Source: DATARH01 sp036268425
GTDB lineage: Bacteria > Pseudomonadota > Alphaproteobacteria > ATCC43930 > CGMCC-115725
Assembly: GCA_036268425.1 (NCBI GenBank)
Contig: DATAUE010000036.1
Coordinates: 124,001-188,000 of the forward strand
Direction of reading: 5' to 3'
Length of the DNA stretch: 64,000 bases
Part shown: piece after piece, positions 8,410 to 17,511 of the stretch
Position numbering within the stretch: position 1 is the first letter of the stretch
Layout: every line of letters begins with the position of its first letter
Notes under the pieces: model-generated
What the model saw: only the letters and a program-made list of their open reading frames with translations
Told to the model about the DNA's origin: nothing
Database searches by the model: none
Made by a program: the position numbers and the translations under genes

Positions 8410-8760
8410 ATGATACCAGCGATCAGTGCAATGGCCTCGGCACTTTCGGAACTGCACTCACTGACGAGCACGGTGGGCGATGCGGCCGGCGTAACGCCCG
8501 GTGTCGCCAACTCAGCAACCGGTGCGGGTACAGTGGGACCGTCTTTCGCTGCCACGTTGCGCTCGGCGCTCGACCGGCTCGACAGCACCGTCGCATCCGC
8601 CGACGGACTGGCGAAAGCATCGGCGGCAGGAGACCACGACATCCCGCTCAGTGACGTGATGGTATCGATGGAACAGGCCAACCTCGCGATGCAGATGGCG
8701 GCCGGCGTCCGCGACAAGGTCGCCGCCGCCTACACGACCATTATGAACATGCCGGTTTAA
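8410..8760 (+). CDS. fliE: Flagellar hook-basal body protein FliE
   Basis: A 116-residue protein that joins the MS ring to the proximal rod and is exported by the flagellar type III system. The C-terminal half is diagnostic: VMVSMEQANLAMQMAAGVRD followed by KVAAAYTTIMNMPV. The N-terminus carries an Ala/Thr/Gly-rich extension. AGGTGATCC precedes the ATG, and the upstream PilZ-like gene stops 3 bases before it. First core structural gene of the operon. Confidence 0.95.
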   Translation: MIPAISAMASALSELHSLTSTVGDAAGVTPGVANSATGAGTVGPSFAATLRSALDRLDSTVASADGLAKASAAGDHDIPLSDVMVSMEQANLAMQMAAGVRDKVAAAYTTIMNMPV

Positions 8761-8793
8761 GCGAACTGTTCCAGGTGAATGCGCGAGTGAGTA

Positions 8794-10590
8794 GTGGCTT
8801 TTCTCGACAGAATCGTGCCACTCAGTTTCCGGCAGCGCGTGCTGTCGCTGGTGCTCGCCAACCGGAACCTGGCAATCGCTGCCGGGGCGGCCCTGGCCAT
8901 TGCGCTGGCGGCCGTGACGCTACTGTGGTCGGTGCAGTCGGGATACGCCGTGCTGTATGCCGGTCTCTCCGGCGAGGAGGGCGGCCGCACCATCGCCGAA
9001 CTGCAAAAGCTCAACATTTCCTACCGTATCACCGAAGGCGGCCGGGTCATCCTGGTGCCCGCCGCCGATGTCGGGCGGGCGCGGCTGCAACTGGCGGCAC
9101 GCGGCGTGCCAAAGCGCGAGCACGACGAGTGGTCGCTGTTCGACAATGAGAGCCTGTCGGCCAGCCCCTTCGCCGAGCAGGTGCATTACAACCGTGCCAT
9201 CGAGACATCGCTGGCCAACACGATCCGCGATGTTGACGGCGTCGTCTGGGCGCAGGTCATGCTGGGCCTGCCGAAGCAGACCAGCTTTCTCGCCGACGCA
9301 CCAAAGCCGAGCGCCTCGGTGATGCTGCGGCTGCGGCCCGGCGTGACGCTGACCGACGCCCAGGTCGACGGCATCGCCGGGCTGGTGGCAGCGGGCGTGC
9401 CGGGCCTCAGCCGCGAAAACGTCACCGTCGTCGATCAGAGCGGGCGCAAGCTGACCCACGGCAGCGACGACGCGCTGCAGCAGCTGCCGCAGCAGCTCGA
9501 GCTGGCGCGCGTCATCAACCGCCGCTACGAGGACATGATCAGCGAATTGCTGATCCCGGTGCTCGGCGCGCACAATTTCCGGGTATCGGCGGATGCCGAC
9601 CTCGATTTTTCCAAGACCAAGGAAAGCCAGGTCAAATACGGCGACGGCCACATCCTGAGCCAGGATGAAAGCACCCATTCACATCCCGCCGCCGACGCGG
9701 CGATCGGCATCCCCGGAGCCTTGTCGAACCGGCCTCCCGAAACACCGACCACAGCCGTCAATCCACCAGGCAATCCACCAGGCAATCCGGCTGGACCCGC
9801 GACTCAGACGCCACCGCCGCCGGCCGCGAACAACACAGCCAACACGCCCGGCGGCACACCGACGAATGGCGCCCCCGGGAATGCCGCTCCCGATGCGGCA
9901 ACCACGCAGAAAACATCGGCGCCAGTGCCACCGGATGTTCACAAGACAACCAATTACGACGTCGATCACACCGAGCAATACCTCGAACATCCGGCGTGGA
10001 CCTTGCGTGGCGTCAATGTCGCCGTGCTGGTCAACAACCCGACCGCGAGCCCGCTGCCGGCGCCGCGCATCCAGTCGATCAACACGCTGGTCGCAGCGGC
10101 GATCGGCTCGGCGCGCGCGCCGCATGTCACGGTGGTCGACATGCCGTTCGACGAGTCCGCGTCCAGCGGCCCGGACGGCACCGGGCCGTGGTGGCGGCAG
10201 CCGGCGATGGCCGGTTTGCGCGACAACGCGGTGCTGGCGCTGGCCGGGCTGCTGGTGCTGTGGGGCGGCATCCTGCCGTTGTTGCGCCGCGTCGACCAGA
10301 TGCGGGCGGCACTGCCTGCGCCCCGGGCACGGCCGACGATCGTTGCTGCCGGGTCTCCCGCCGGAATTCCTGCCAATGTGAACGTTACCGTCGCATCCGA
10401 CACTGTGCGTGCCGGCTGGTCGGGAGGCGGCGTCCAGCGGCGCGCCGTCTCCGCTGCTGCGATCCAGGACGGCGTCCGCATCGACCACGAGACGATCCGC
10501 GCGCTCGCCGCCAACGATCCGGCACGCACCGCGCAAGTCATCAAAGGATGGATCACCCATGCCAGAAGCAGCGCCGAACAAGACGGTTGA
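8794..10590 (+). CDS. fliF: Flagellar MS-ring protein FliF
   Basis: A 598-residue inner-membrane protein that forms the MS ring and houses the export gate. Two membrane segments flank a large periplasmic part: residues about 27-50 and about 470-490 (VLALAGLLVLWGG). Ring-building YscJ/FliF motifs include VLYAGLSGEEGGRTIAELQK. The C-terminal tail, IRALAANDPARTAQVIKGWI, is the FliG-binding peptide. A Pro/Asn/Gly/Thr-rich linker at about residues 310-385, richer than usual, interrupts the periplasmic region. Start is GTG at 8794; the end overlaps fliG by 32 bases. Confidence 0.96.
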   Translation: MAFLDRIVPLSFRQRVLSLVLANRNLAIAAGAALAIALAAVTLLWSVQSGYAVLYAGLSGEEGGRTIAELQKLNISYRITEGGRVILVPAADVGRARLQLAARGVPKREHDEWSLFDNESLSASPFAEQVHYNRAIETSLANTIRDVDGVVWAQVMLGLPKQTSFLADAPKPSASVMLRLRPGVTLTDAQVDGIAGLVAAGVPGLSRENVTVVDQSGRKLTHGSDDALQQLPQQLELARVINRRYEDMISELLIPVLGAHNFRVSADADLDFSKTKESQVKYGDGHILSQDESTHSHPAADAAIGIPGALSNRPPETPTTAVNPPGNPPGNPAGPATQTPPPPAANNTANTPGGTPTNGAPGNAAPDAATTQKTSAPVPPDVHKTTNYDVDHTEQYLEHPAWTLRGVNVAVLVNNPTASPLPAPRIQSINTLVAAAIGSARAPHVTVVDMPFDESASSGPDGTGPWWRQPAMAGLRDNAVLALAGLLVLWGGILPLLRRVDQMRAALPAPRARPTIVAAGSPAGIPANVNVTVASDTVRAGWSGGGVQRRAVSAAAIQDGVRIDHETIRALAANDPARTAQVIKGWITHARSSAEQDG

Positions 10591-11584
10591 GCTGAACGAC
10601 ACCGAGAAAGCCGCTGTCCTCCTTCTGTCGATTGGGCCGGAAGCTGCGGCGGAAATCATCAAATTCATGTCGCAGCCGGAAATCAACCTGCTGACCCAGG
10701 CGATGACGCACATCTCGAAGGTGCCGCAGCAGGCGGTCACCGCGGTGTTCGAGGAATACACCGACCTGATGCTGCAGGAGACCTCGCTGGGGCTCGGCGC
10801 CAGCGCCTATGTCAGCGAGGTGCTGGAGCGGGCCCTCGGTGTCGGCGAAGCCAAGCGCCTGGTGGGGCGGCTGAAGCACGACGAATATTTCGCCGGAATC
10901 GAAGCCGTGCAGTGGCAGGAGCCGCGCGTCCTGGCCGAACTGATCAAGTCGGAGCACCCGCAGATCATCGCGATGATCCTCGCGCACCTGGAAGGAGAGC
11001 AGGTCGATGCGTTGATCCGGCATCTGCCGGAGGAACTGGTGGAGCAGGTCATCCCGCGGCTGGCGACGCTCGATACGATCCCGCCGACGGTGCTGCGCGA
11101 ACTCAACGAAGCGATCGAAGACCTGCTGTCCGGCGATGTGCAGCAGGACGACCGGATTGCCATCGGCGGCGTGACGATGGCCGGCAAGATCCTGCACCGC
11201 ATCGAAGGACCGATGGTCGAGCGCATCATGGCGCAAATCCAGGAGGTCGATCCCGAACTGGCGCAGCGCATCGCCGACAGCATGTTTGCCTTTGAAGACC
11301 TGATCAATGTCGACGACCGCAATTTCCAGGTGCTGCTGCGCGCGATCGACCAGCGGCTGCTGGTCTCTGCGCTGAAGGGCGCCGACAGTGCGATGCAAAG
11401 CAAGGTCATGCGCAACCTGTCGCAACGCGCCGCGGAAATGCTGCGCGACGAGATCGGAGCACGCGGCCCGATGCGCGCGAGCGATGTCGAGACCGCCAAG
11501 CGCGAGATCATCGAAATCGCCCGCCGCCTCGAAAGCGAACGCAAGATCATCCTGGGCGCCGGCACCGAAAAGATGGTGGCTTAG
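10559..11584 (+). CDS. fliG: Flagellar motor switch protein FliG
   Basis: A 341-residue switch-ring protein that binds FliF and transmits torque from the stator. Seen are AAVLLLSIGPEAAAEIIKFM in the N-terminal domain, the EHPQ motif of the middle domain (SEHPQIIAMILAHL), and the C-terminal charged torque helix region (LRAIDQRLLVSALKGADSAM, then MLRDEIGARGPMR). Length is normal for the family. The gene starts inside the fliF end, implying coupled translation of the two ring partners. Confidence 0.97.
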   Translation: MPEAAPNKTVELNDTEKAAVLLLSIGPEAAAEIIKFMSQPEINLLTQAMTHISKVPQQAVTAVFEEYTDLMLQETSLGLGASAYVSEVLERALGVGEAKRLVGRLKHDEYFAGIEAVQWQEPRVLAELIKSEHPQIIAMILAHLEGEQVDALIRHLPEELVEQVIPRLATLDTIPPTVLRELNEAIEDLLSGDVQQDDRIAIGGVTMAGKILHRIEGPMVERIMAQIQEVDPELAQRIADSMFAFEDLINVDDRNFQVLLRAIDQRLLVSALKGADSAMQSKVMRNLSQRAAEMLRDEIGARGPMRASDVETAKREIIEIARRLESERKIILGAGTEKMVA

Positions 11585-11606
11585 GATCGGCATCGAGAGA
11601 GTTACC

Positions 11607-12851
11607 GTGCCCTCCGTGACGCCACCGACCTCGGATCGCACCGCGACTGTACCGCTTGGTGCGGCCACACGAGCAAAACCCGCCGCCACGCCGACGTCCG
11701 CGCAAGGCGAGAGCGGCTTTGCCGAACGGCTCGGTACGACTTCGCGGCAGGCGGCCGCCGCCTCACCGGCCGTCCCGGACGGGCGGGCGCAAACGGCGGC
11801 GGCACCCGCGAACCCGGTGGATAAAAACGCCGTTGCCAGAAACGTCGGCAGCCGGCGCGCGGTTGGCGGCCACAACCGGCCGGCGGCCGGCGACCGTTCG
11901 CGCAGCGCCGCCGTGTCACCCGGGTTGAACGGCACCGATCCACCCCTGGACATCGATGGTGCGGCCGATCTCGTCACAGTGCCGCCGACAAACACGCCGC
12001 GTGCGCGGCACACTGACGGGGACGATACCGACGCCACGACGTTGCCAATATCGACAATGCCGAATCTCACGGTGGTTGACGGATTCGACGATGCACCGGA
12101 CGCGTCGACTGGAGCGCCCGGCAACCCGCCGCATTCGCCCACGGAAATGGCTGGCGATACTGCTGCGATGTTTCTGACGGGAAGCGATATTGGCGCACCG
12201 ATGCCGGTGTTGCCGGCCGGCAACGGCCCCGGCAGCAGCCCCGGCAACAGCATCGGTTCTGCACCCGACACCGCGGCCGTAACAGAAGCGTCACAATCGC
12301 CCGTCGCTGCCACAGATCACGTCGTCACTGGGTTTGCCGGCAGCTGGGACACCGGCCGTAGCGGGACAGGCGATGTCGGCGCCACATCGACGGCAGCACC
12401 AGGCGGCGCCAGCGACGGCACCATTGCCGCGCCGGTGGTGTCGGCGGACAGCTTGAAAGACTGGCTGGCGGTGCCGCTGGCCGGACTGGTCGCGAGCTCG
12501 CGCCGCGAAATGGCGGTCCGGCTGCACCCGCCCGACCTTGGTGAGTTGACAGTGCGGGTCGCGGTCAATGGCCATGACGTCTCGGCATGGTTCGAAACAC
12601 CCCAACCGCAAGTGCAGCAGATCATCACCGATGCCATTGCGCAGTTGCAAAATGATCTCGGCACCGCCGGCTACAACCTGACCGGCGCCTGGATCGGTAC
12701 CGGTTCTTCCGGCCGCGATACGCCGGAACGGGCGGCACCATTGCGTGTCGCCAGCGGCCGCGCCCTGGCAAGCGGCGGCTTGGCGAGCGGCAGCACGGCA
12801 AGGGGCGGCACGGCAATCCCCTCCGGGTCGGGAGTAAGCATCTATGTCTGA
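11607..12851 (+). CDS. fliK: Flagellar hook-length control protein FliK
   Basis: A 414-residue protein with a long low-complexity Ala/Thr/Pro/Gly-rich N-terminal ruler region and a C-terminal Flg_hook domain at about residues 280-370 (VRLHPPDLGELTVRVAVNG, then VQQIITDAIAQLQNDLGTAG). FliK measures hook length and switches FlhB to filament substrates. The frame is open to 11388, but that part is antiphase to fliG; GTG at 11607 with GAGAGAG seven bases upstream is the best start. Its stop overlaps fliM by 8 bases. Confidence 0.85.
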   Translation: MPSVTPPTSDRTATVPLGAATRAKPAATPTSAQGESGFAERLGTTSRQAAAASPAVPDGRAQTAAAPANPVDKNAVARNVGSRRAVGGHNRPAAGDRSRSAAVSPGLNGTDPPLDIDGAADLVTVPPTNTPRARHTDGDDTDATTLPISTMPNLTVVDGFDDAPDASTGAPGNPPHSPTEMAGDTAAMFLTGSDIGAPMPVLPAGNGPGSSPGNSIGSAPDTAAVTEASQSPVAATDHVVTGFAGSWDTGRSGTGDVGATSTAAPGGASDGTIAAPVVSADSLKDWLAVPLAGLVASSRREMAVRLHPPDLGELTVRVAVNGHDVSAWFETPQPQVQQIITDAIAQLQNDLGTAGYNLTGAWIGTGSSGRDTPERAAPLRVASGRALASGGLASGSTARGGTAIPSGSGVSIYV

Positions 12852-13788
12852 CGCTCCGCGCAAGGCGATGCCGTCGGTGCGTCCCTTCAACCTGCTCGAC
12901 GAACGCAGCCGGTCGCGCTCGCGCATGCCGGCCTTCGAACCAACCGTGGTGATGATTAACGAGCGGTTCTGCCGCGCGCTGCGGTCGGCGCTGTTGCAGC
13001 ACCTGCGGCGAGCCGTCGATGTCTCGAGCATCGGCATCGAATGCTTGAAGCATCGCGCCCTGCTGGAACGCCTCGAAGTGCCGAGCTATGTCGTGCTGCT
13101 GACGATGCGACCGCTGCAGGGCACGATTATGGTCGCTGTCGACGCTCAGTTGGTCGCCGCGATCGTCGAGAGCCGGTTCGGCGGCGACGGGCGTTTTCCG
13201 ACACCGCCGACCAACCGGCCGTTCAGCTCGTTCGAGCTGAAATCGATGCGGCGAGTGATGCAGACGATCCTGGCGCAGCTTGCCGTCGCCTGGGAACCGC
13301 TCGGGCGGTTTGGCCCGGAAATCATCCGCCAGGAGATCAACCCGCATTTCGCCAGTTTTGCCGGCGCCGACGATCAGGTCATCGTCAGCGGGTTCGAGAT
13401 AAAGATCGACCGGGGCGTCGGCGAACTGGCGGTCGCGATGCCCTATACAGCACTGGAACCGCTGCACGACCGCCTGAACCTTGAACTCGCCGAAGACACG
13501 GCGGACCGCGACCAACGCTGGTTCGAGACATTGCACACCGGCATTGCGCAAGCGGAAATCACACTATCGGCGGAATTAACCCGGATCGAGATCAGCGTCG
13601 CCGATCTGGTGTCGCTGCGGCCGGGCAACGTGTTCGAGATCGACCGTCACGGCACCGCCACGGTGCATGCCAACGGAGTGCCGCTGTTCCGCGGCCAATG
13701 GGGCCGTCACGGCCGCAAGATCGCGGTACGCATTGCCGAGCGGTTGGCATCCACGGCCCCTCCTCCACCGGCCAGGGACAAAACATGA
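12844..13788 (+). CDS. fliM: Flagellar motor switch protein FliM, lacking the CheY-binding N-terminus
   Basis: A 314-residue C-ring protein. The middle CheC-like domain (VVMINERFCRALRSALLQHL, then GGDGRFPTPP and NPHFASFAGADDQVIV) and the C-terminal SpoA domain (EISVADLVSLRPGNVFEID) are clear. The N-terminus goes straight from MSDAPRKAMPSVRPFNLLDE into the middle domain. There is no EIDALL-type helix, which in most FliM proteins docks phosphorylated CheY. The start overlaps the fliK stop, leaving no room for a longer form in frame. It overlaps fliN by 4 nt (ATGA). Confidence 0.93.
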   Translation: MSDAPRKAMPSVRPFNLLDERSRSRSRMPAFEPTVVMINERFCRALRSALLQHLRRAVDVSSIGIECLKHRALLERLEVPSYVVLLTMRPLQGTIMVAVDAQLVAAIVESRFGGDGRFPTPPTNRPFSSFELKSMRRVMQTILAQLAVAWEPLGRFGPEIIRQEINPHFASFAGADDQVIVSGFEIKIDRGVGELAVAMPYTALEPLHDRLNLELAEDTADRDQRWFETLHTGIAQAEITLSAELTRIEISVADLVSLRPGNVFEIDRHGTATVHANGVPLFRGQWGRHGRKIAVRIAERLASTAPPPPARDKT

Positions 13789-14291
13789 ATAGTGACCGGC
13801 GGCCGGACGAGATAACGCCACCCAGCGACCCGGCTGCACCTGCCGCCGACACGGATCAACTGGCATTCGCCAGCCTCGATGCGACTGGCCCCGGTTTGGC
13901 TGGCTCCGGGTCGACTGTTCCTGGGTCAACTGGCCCCGGCGCAGCGGGTCCTGGTGCAACCAAACGCGGCGCAAAAGGCGAGGCACCGCCTCCGACCGGC
14001 GATGAGCAAGCCGGCGAAGCGGCGGCGATCGGACAACTTGACCTGGTGCTCGGTGTTCCCGTGTGGCTGACGGTCGAACTCGGGCGCACCGAAATCCCGA
14101 TCCGCGATGTGGTCAATCTCGGCCGCGGTTCGATGATCGAACTGGATCGCGGCCCCGGCGCCCCGCTCGACGTCAGGGTCAATGGCGTCCTGATCGGGCG
14201 CGGCGAGATCGTATTGATCAACGAGGAACGGCTCGGACTGCGCTTTCTCGAAGTCGTCAGTCCAACCGAACGCGTCAAGCGGCCGGATTAG
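13785..14291 (+). CDS. fliN: Flagellar motor switch protein FliN
   Basis: A 168-residue protein with a C-terminal SpoA domain at about residues 85-160 (LVLGVPVWLTVELGRTEIPI, then LNRGSMIE-like LGRGSMIELDR and NGVLIGRGEIVLINEERLGL). FliN forms the base of the C-ring and docks the export ATPase complex. The first 80 residues are a low-complexity Gly/Pro/Ser/Thr-rich extension that includes repeated GP/TGPG units, longer than in typical FliN. The ATG overlaps the fliM stop. Confidence 0.93.
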   Translation: MNSDRRPDEITPPSDPAAPAADTDQLAFASLDATGPGLAGSGSTVPGSTGPGAAGPGATKRGAKGEAPPPTGDEQAGEAAAIGQLDLVLGVPVWLTVELGRTEIPIRDVVNLGRGSMIELDRGPGAPLDVRVNGVLIGRGEIVLINEERLGLRFLEVVSPTERVKRPD

Positions 14292-14328
14292 CGGAGATGG
14301 TGCCGGCGATGATGCGGCGGAGGCGGTA

Positions 14329-14589
14329 ATGGAGGTGTCGCAGGCGGCGCACGGCGCGCTGCTGACCATCGTCTATGTCGCCAGCCCGCTGCTCGCCGTG
14401 ATCATGGTCATTGGCGTTGCGGTCAGCATCTTTCTGGCCGTGACGCAGATCAACGAGCCGACCCTCAGCTTTGTGCCGAAATTTCTCGGAACGGTCATCG
14501 CGCTGGCACTGCTGGGACCGTGGCTGCTGCGTCAGCTTGAGGATTTCACGATCCGCATCTTGACCGAACTGCCAGGGATGGTGACGTGA
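14329..14589 (+). CDS. fliQ: Flagellar export gate protein FliQ, first copy
   Basis: An 86-residue protein with two membrane helices. It has the FliQ family signature QINEPTLSFVPKFLG followed by LLGPWLLRQLEDFT, matching the consensus very closely. FliQ helices build the FliP-FliQ-FliR export gate. It lies between fliN and flhA rather than in fliOPQR. A second fliQ at 24209-24478 occupies the usual place. The stop overlaps flhA by 4 nt. Confidence 0.9.
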   Translation: MEVSQAAHGALLTIVYVASPLLAVIMVIGVAVSIFLAVTQINEPTLSFVPKFLGTVIALALLGPWLLRQLEDFTIRILTELPGMVT

Positions 14590-16700
14590 TCTCCGCCCCC
14601 TCGATAGCAGCGGGGTTTCCGTTTGCGGCATGGCGCCGACATGCGACCTCGCTGGTTGGGCCGATCGCTTTTGTCCTGATCCTGGCGATGGTGGTGGTGC
14701 CGCTGCCGCCCTTCGCGCTCGATTTCCTGTTCACCTTCAACATCTGCTTTGGACTGATGATCCTGCTGGCGGCGCTGTACACGGCGAAGCCCACGGATTT
14801 CGCGGCGTTTCCGACTTTGCTGCTGATGACGACGCTGCTGCGGCTGTCGCTGAACGTGGCGGCCGCCCGCATCATCCTGCTCGACGGCTATATGGGTTCC
14901 GATGCGGCGGGACGGGTCATCGAATCGTTCGGCGCGTTTGTCGTCGGCGGCAATTACGCGGTCGGCATTGCCGTATTCGCGATCCTCGTCATCATCAATT
15001 TTGTCGTCATCACCAAAGGCGCCGGACGCATCGCGGAAGTCGCGGCGCGCTTTGTGCTCGACGGCATGCCTGGCAAGCAGATGGCAATCGACGCAGACCT
15101 GAACGCCGGGCTGATCAACCAGGAGGAAGCCACCCGGCGACGCGAGGAAGTAACGCGCGAAGCGGATTTTTTCGGCGCGATGGACGGCGCCAGCAAGTTC
15201 GTCCGCGGCGACGCCATCGCCGCCGTGCTGATCCTGTTCATCAACCTGATCGGCGGGCTGATCATCGGCATGTGGCAGCACGAACTGAGCATCGCCGAAG
15301 CCGGCCAGACCTACACCCTGCTGACGATCGGCGACGGCCTCGTAGCGCAGATCCCGGCATTGGTCATCTCATCGGCCGCCGGAATCATCGTCAGCCGGGT
15401 GACGACCGGGCACGATATCGGCAGCCAGATCATCGGACAGCTGGCGCGCCATCCCAATGCATGGTGGCTGGCGGCCGGTATTGTCGGGCTGTCGGGGCTT
15501 ATTCCCGGCATGCCGCATCTGCCGTTTCTCGCCTTTGGAGCGGTGCTGGGCGGCAGCGCGTGGTGGATCGGGCGCGAACAGGCGCGCGCTGCATTGCCGC
15601 CGCCACCACCGGCGCCGCCGTCCGACGCCGAAGAAATCGATATCGGCGTGGTTGAACTGGTCGAGCCGCTGGAAGTGCAGCTCGGCTATCGGCTGGTCGG
15701 GCTCGTCGGCAGGGAGCGCGATGGTGGGTTGCTGCGCCGCCTGCGCGCAGTGCGGCGGCAGGTATCGCGCGAGTTCGGCTTTCTCGTGCCGGTCGTGCAT
15801 GTGCGCGACAATCCCGATCTGCGCTCAACCGGCTATCGGATTTTGATTCACGGTGTCGAGCGGGCGGCGGGCGAGGTCTTTCCCGACCGGCTGCTGGCGT
15901 TGTCGGCTGGCCGTTCCGTGCGCGAGATTGCCGGCCAGCCCACCCGCGACCCGGTATTCGGCGGACCTGCGCTGTGGATCATGCCGGCTACAGCAGAAGA
16001 AGCGCGCGCCTCGGGCTACACCGTGTTCGACGCCGCGGTGATCATAGCGACGCATTTCGAACGGATGGTGCGCGACAATATCGATGGCCTGTTCGGACGC
16101 GCCGAACTGGATACAGTACTGCGTCACCTGACGACACTGCTGCCGAAGATCGTCGAAGAACTGACGCCGAAGCTTTTGTCGTCGACGGTCGTTCATAGCG
16201 TGCTGGCCGCGCTGCTGGCGGAGCACGTTCCGATCCGCGACCTGCGAACCATCGTCGCCGCCTTGATCGAGGGCGCAGCCACGACGCAGGAACCTCGCGT
16301 CTTGCTGGAACTGGTCCGCGTTCGGCTCGGCGGTTACATTGTTCAGACCGTCTTCGGCGCCATCGAAGAACTGAAGGTCATGGCGCTGGAAGCCGGCCTC
16401 GAACGTTTGCTGCAGGATGTCCACCGGCTGGGCGCCAATACCGGAAGCGCCGAAGTCGAACCCGGCCTTGCCGGCGAAATCCAGATCCAGGCGCTGACCT
16501 CGGCGGGCCGCCTCGAAGCGGCCGGCGCCCCGCCGGCGTTGCTTGTGCGACCGGAATTGCGGGAATTGCTGGTGCAATTGCTGCGCTCGGTGCGGCCGCG
16601 CGTTTTCGTTCTGTCGATCCCCGAGATACCCTCCGAAAAACGCATAAAGGTCATCGAGTTGCTTGGCCGTTCGCCGGATGGCGCCGCCCATGCCGATTGA
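14586..16700 (+). CDS. flhA: Flagellar biosynthesis protein FlhA
   Basis: A 704-residue export gate protein. The N-terminal half carries about eight membrane helices and the FHIPEP-family region (TTLLRLSLNVAAARIILLDG; then ITKGAGRIAEVAARFVLDGM and PGKQMAIDADLNAGLI). The cytoplasmic C-terminal half forms the nonameric ring that receives substrates and chaperones. The GTG start at 14586 overlaps the fliQ stop (GTGA). Length is normal for FlhA. Confidence 0.97.
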   Translation: MISAPSIAAGFPFAAWRRHATSLVGPIAFVLILAMVVVPLPPFALDFLFTFNICFGLMILLAALYTAKPTDFAAFPTLLLMTTLLRLSLNVAAARIILLDGYMGSDAAGRVIESFGAFVVGGNYAVGIAVFAILVIINFVVITKGAGRIAEVAARFVLDGMPGKQMAIDADLNAGLINQEEATRRREEVTREADFFGAMDGASKFVRGDAIAAVLILFINLIGGLIIGMWQHELSIAEAGQTYTLLTIGDGLVAQIPALVISSAAGIIVSRVTTGHDIGSQIIGQLARHPNAWWLAAGIVGLSGLIPGMPHLPFLAFGAVLGGSAWWIGREQARAALPPPPPAPPSDAEEIDIGVVELVEPLEVQLGYRLVGLVGRERDGGLLRRLRAVRRQVSREFGFLVPVVHVRDNPDLRSTGYRILIHGVERAAGEVFPDRLLALSAGRSVREIAGQPTRDPVFGGPALWIMPATAEEARASGYTVFDAAVIIATHFERMVRDNIDGLFGRAELDTVLRHLTTLLPKIVEELTPKLLSSTVVHSVLAALLAEHVPIRDLRTIVAALIEGAATTQEPRVLLELVRVRLGGYIVQTVFGAIEELKVMALEAGLERLLQDVHRLGANTGSAEVEPGLAGEIQIQALTSAGRLEAAGAPPALLVRPELRELLVQLLRSVRPRVFVLSIPEIPSEKRIKVIELLGRSPDGAAHAD

Positions 16701-17508
16701 CGACCCCGCCCATAATTTGCCGGGCAATAATCCGCCAGCGGGGGATATGCCGGTGCGTCCCCGCACCGCCGCCGAATACGGCGCGCCGGATCATTCGCCT
16801 CGAGAAGAGGCTGAAATTATCCGGCTGCACGCACCGATCGTTAAGCGCATCGCCACCCGGCTGCTGGGGCGGCTGCCGGAAACGGTGCTGCTCGACGATT
16901 TGATCCAGGCCGGGTTGATCGCCGTGCTGCGCGCGGTGCGGCGCGGCAGCGTCTCGGCCGACGGCATCCCACTGCCGGTGCTGCACCGCATCATCAGCAA
17001 CGCGATGATCGACGAGGCGCGGCGCGGCACCTGGGCGCCGGTGCGGACCGTGCGGCTAGCGAAATCGGCGGGCCGCGCCATGCGGCTGACCCGGCAGCGT
17101 CTCGGCCGCGACGGCACCGACGAGGAAGTCGCCGCGACATTGGCGCTGCCGCTCACCGAGTACCACGCGTTGCTGACAGAAATCGCCGGCATCCGGCTGC
17201 TCGATCTCGACACGTTTGGCGAGGGCGACCAGCAGCTTCGGGCCGATGACGACCAGCACGCGATCCTCGACAAAAACCGCCTGCTCAAGGCGCTGACGGA
17301 AGCGATCGCCGCCTTGCCGGAGCGGGAAAATACCATCGTCTCGCTCTATTACGAGCACGAACTCAACATGGAAGAGGTCGGCCGGGTTCTCGACATCGAC
17401 AAATCGACCGTCTGTCGGGCGCACGGAAGGGCCTTGCTGAAACTGCGCGACGCACTGGGCGATTGGGGCGCGGGCGCGCCTGCGCCGCAGCGCCGTCCGG
17501 GAGGATAG
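16690..17508 (+). CDS. fliA: RNA polymerase sigma factor FliA (sigma28)
   Basis: A 272-residue sigma factor that transcribes late flagellar genes. Region 2 starts with HAPIVKRIATRLLGRLPETV and LLDDLIQAGLIAVLRAVRRG; region 3 includes RLGRDGTDEEVAATLALPL; region 4 is ALPERENTIVSLYYEHELNM, then VGRVLDIDKSTVCRAHGRAL. Region 2.3-2.4 differs from enteric FliA. The start overlaps flhA; the ATG at 16690 is chosen, with ATG 16678 as alternative. Its likely inhibitor, FlgM, is encoded at 45541-45864. Confidence 0.9.
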   Translation: MPIDDPAHNLPGNNPPAGDMPVRPRTAAEYGAPDHSPREEAEIIRLHAPIVKRIATRLLGRLPETVLLDDLIQAGLIAVLRAVRRGSVSADGIPLPVLHRIISNAMIDEARRGTWAPVRTVRLAKSAGRAMRLTRQRLGRDGTDEEVAATLALPLTEYHALLTEIAGIRLLDLDTFGEGDQQLRADDDQHAILDKNRLLKALTEAIAALPERENTIVSLYYEHELNMEEVGRVLDIDKSTVCRAHGRALLKLRDALGDWGAGAPAPQRRPGG

Positions 17509-17511
17509 GCG

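Noticed and set aside
9755..9790. Short direct repeats in fliF considered as a separate repeat element
   Set aside because: They are in frame and encode the repeated PPGN of the linker, so they are part of the gene.
10553..12313. A 586-codon open frame on the - strand opposite fliG and fliK
   Set aside because: Antisense shadow; fliG and fliK are certain on the + strand.
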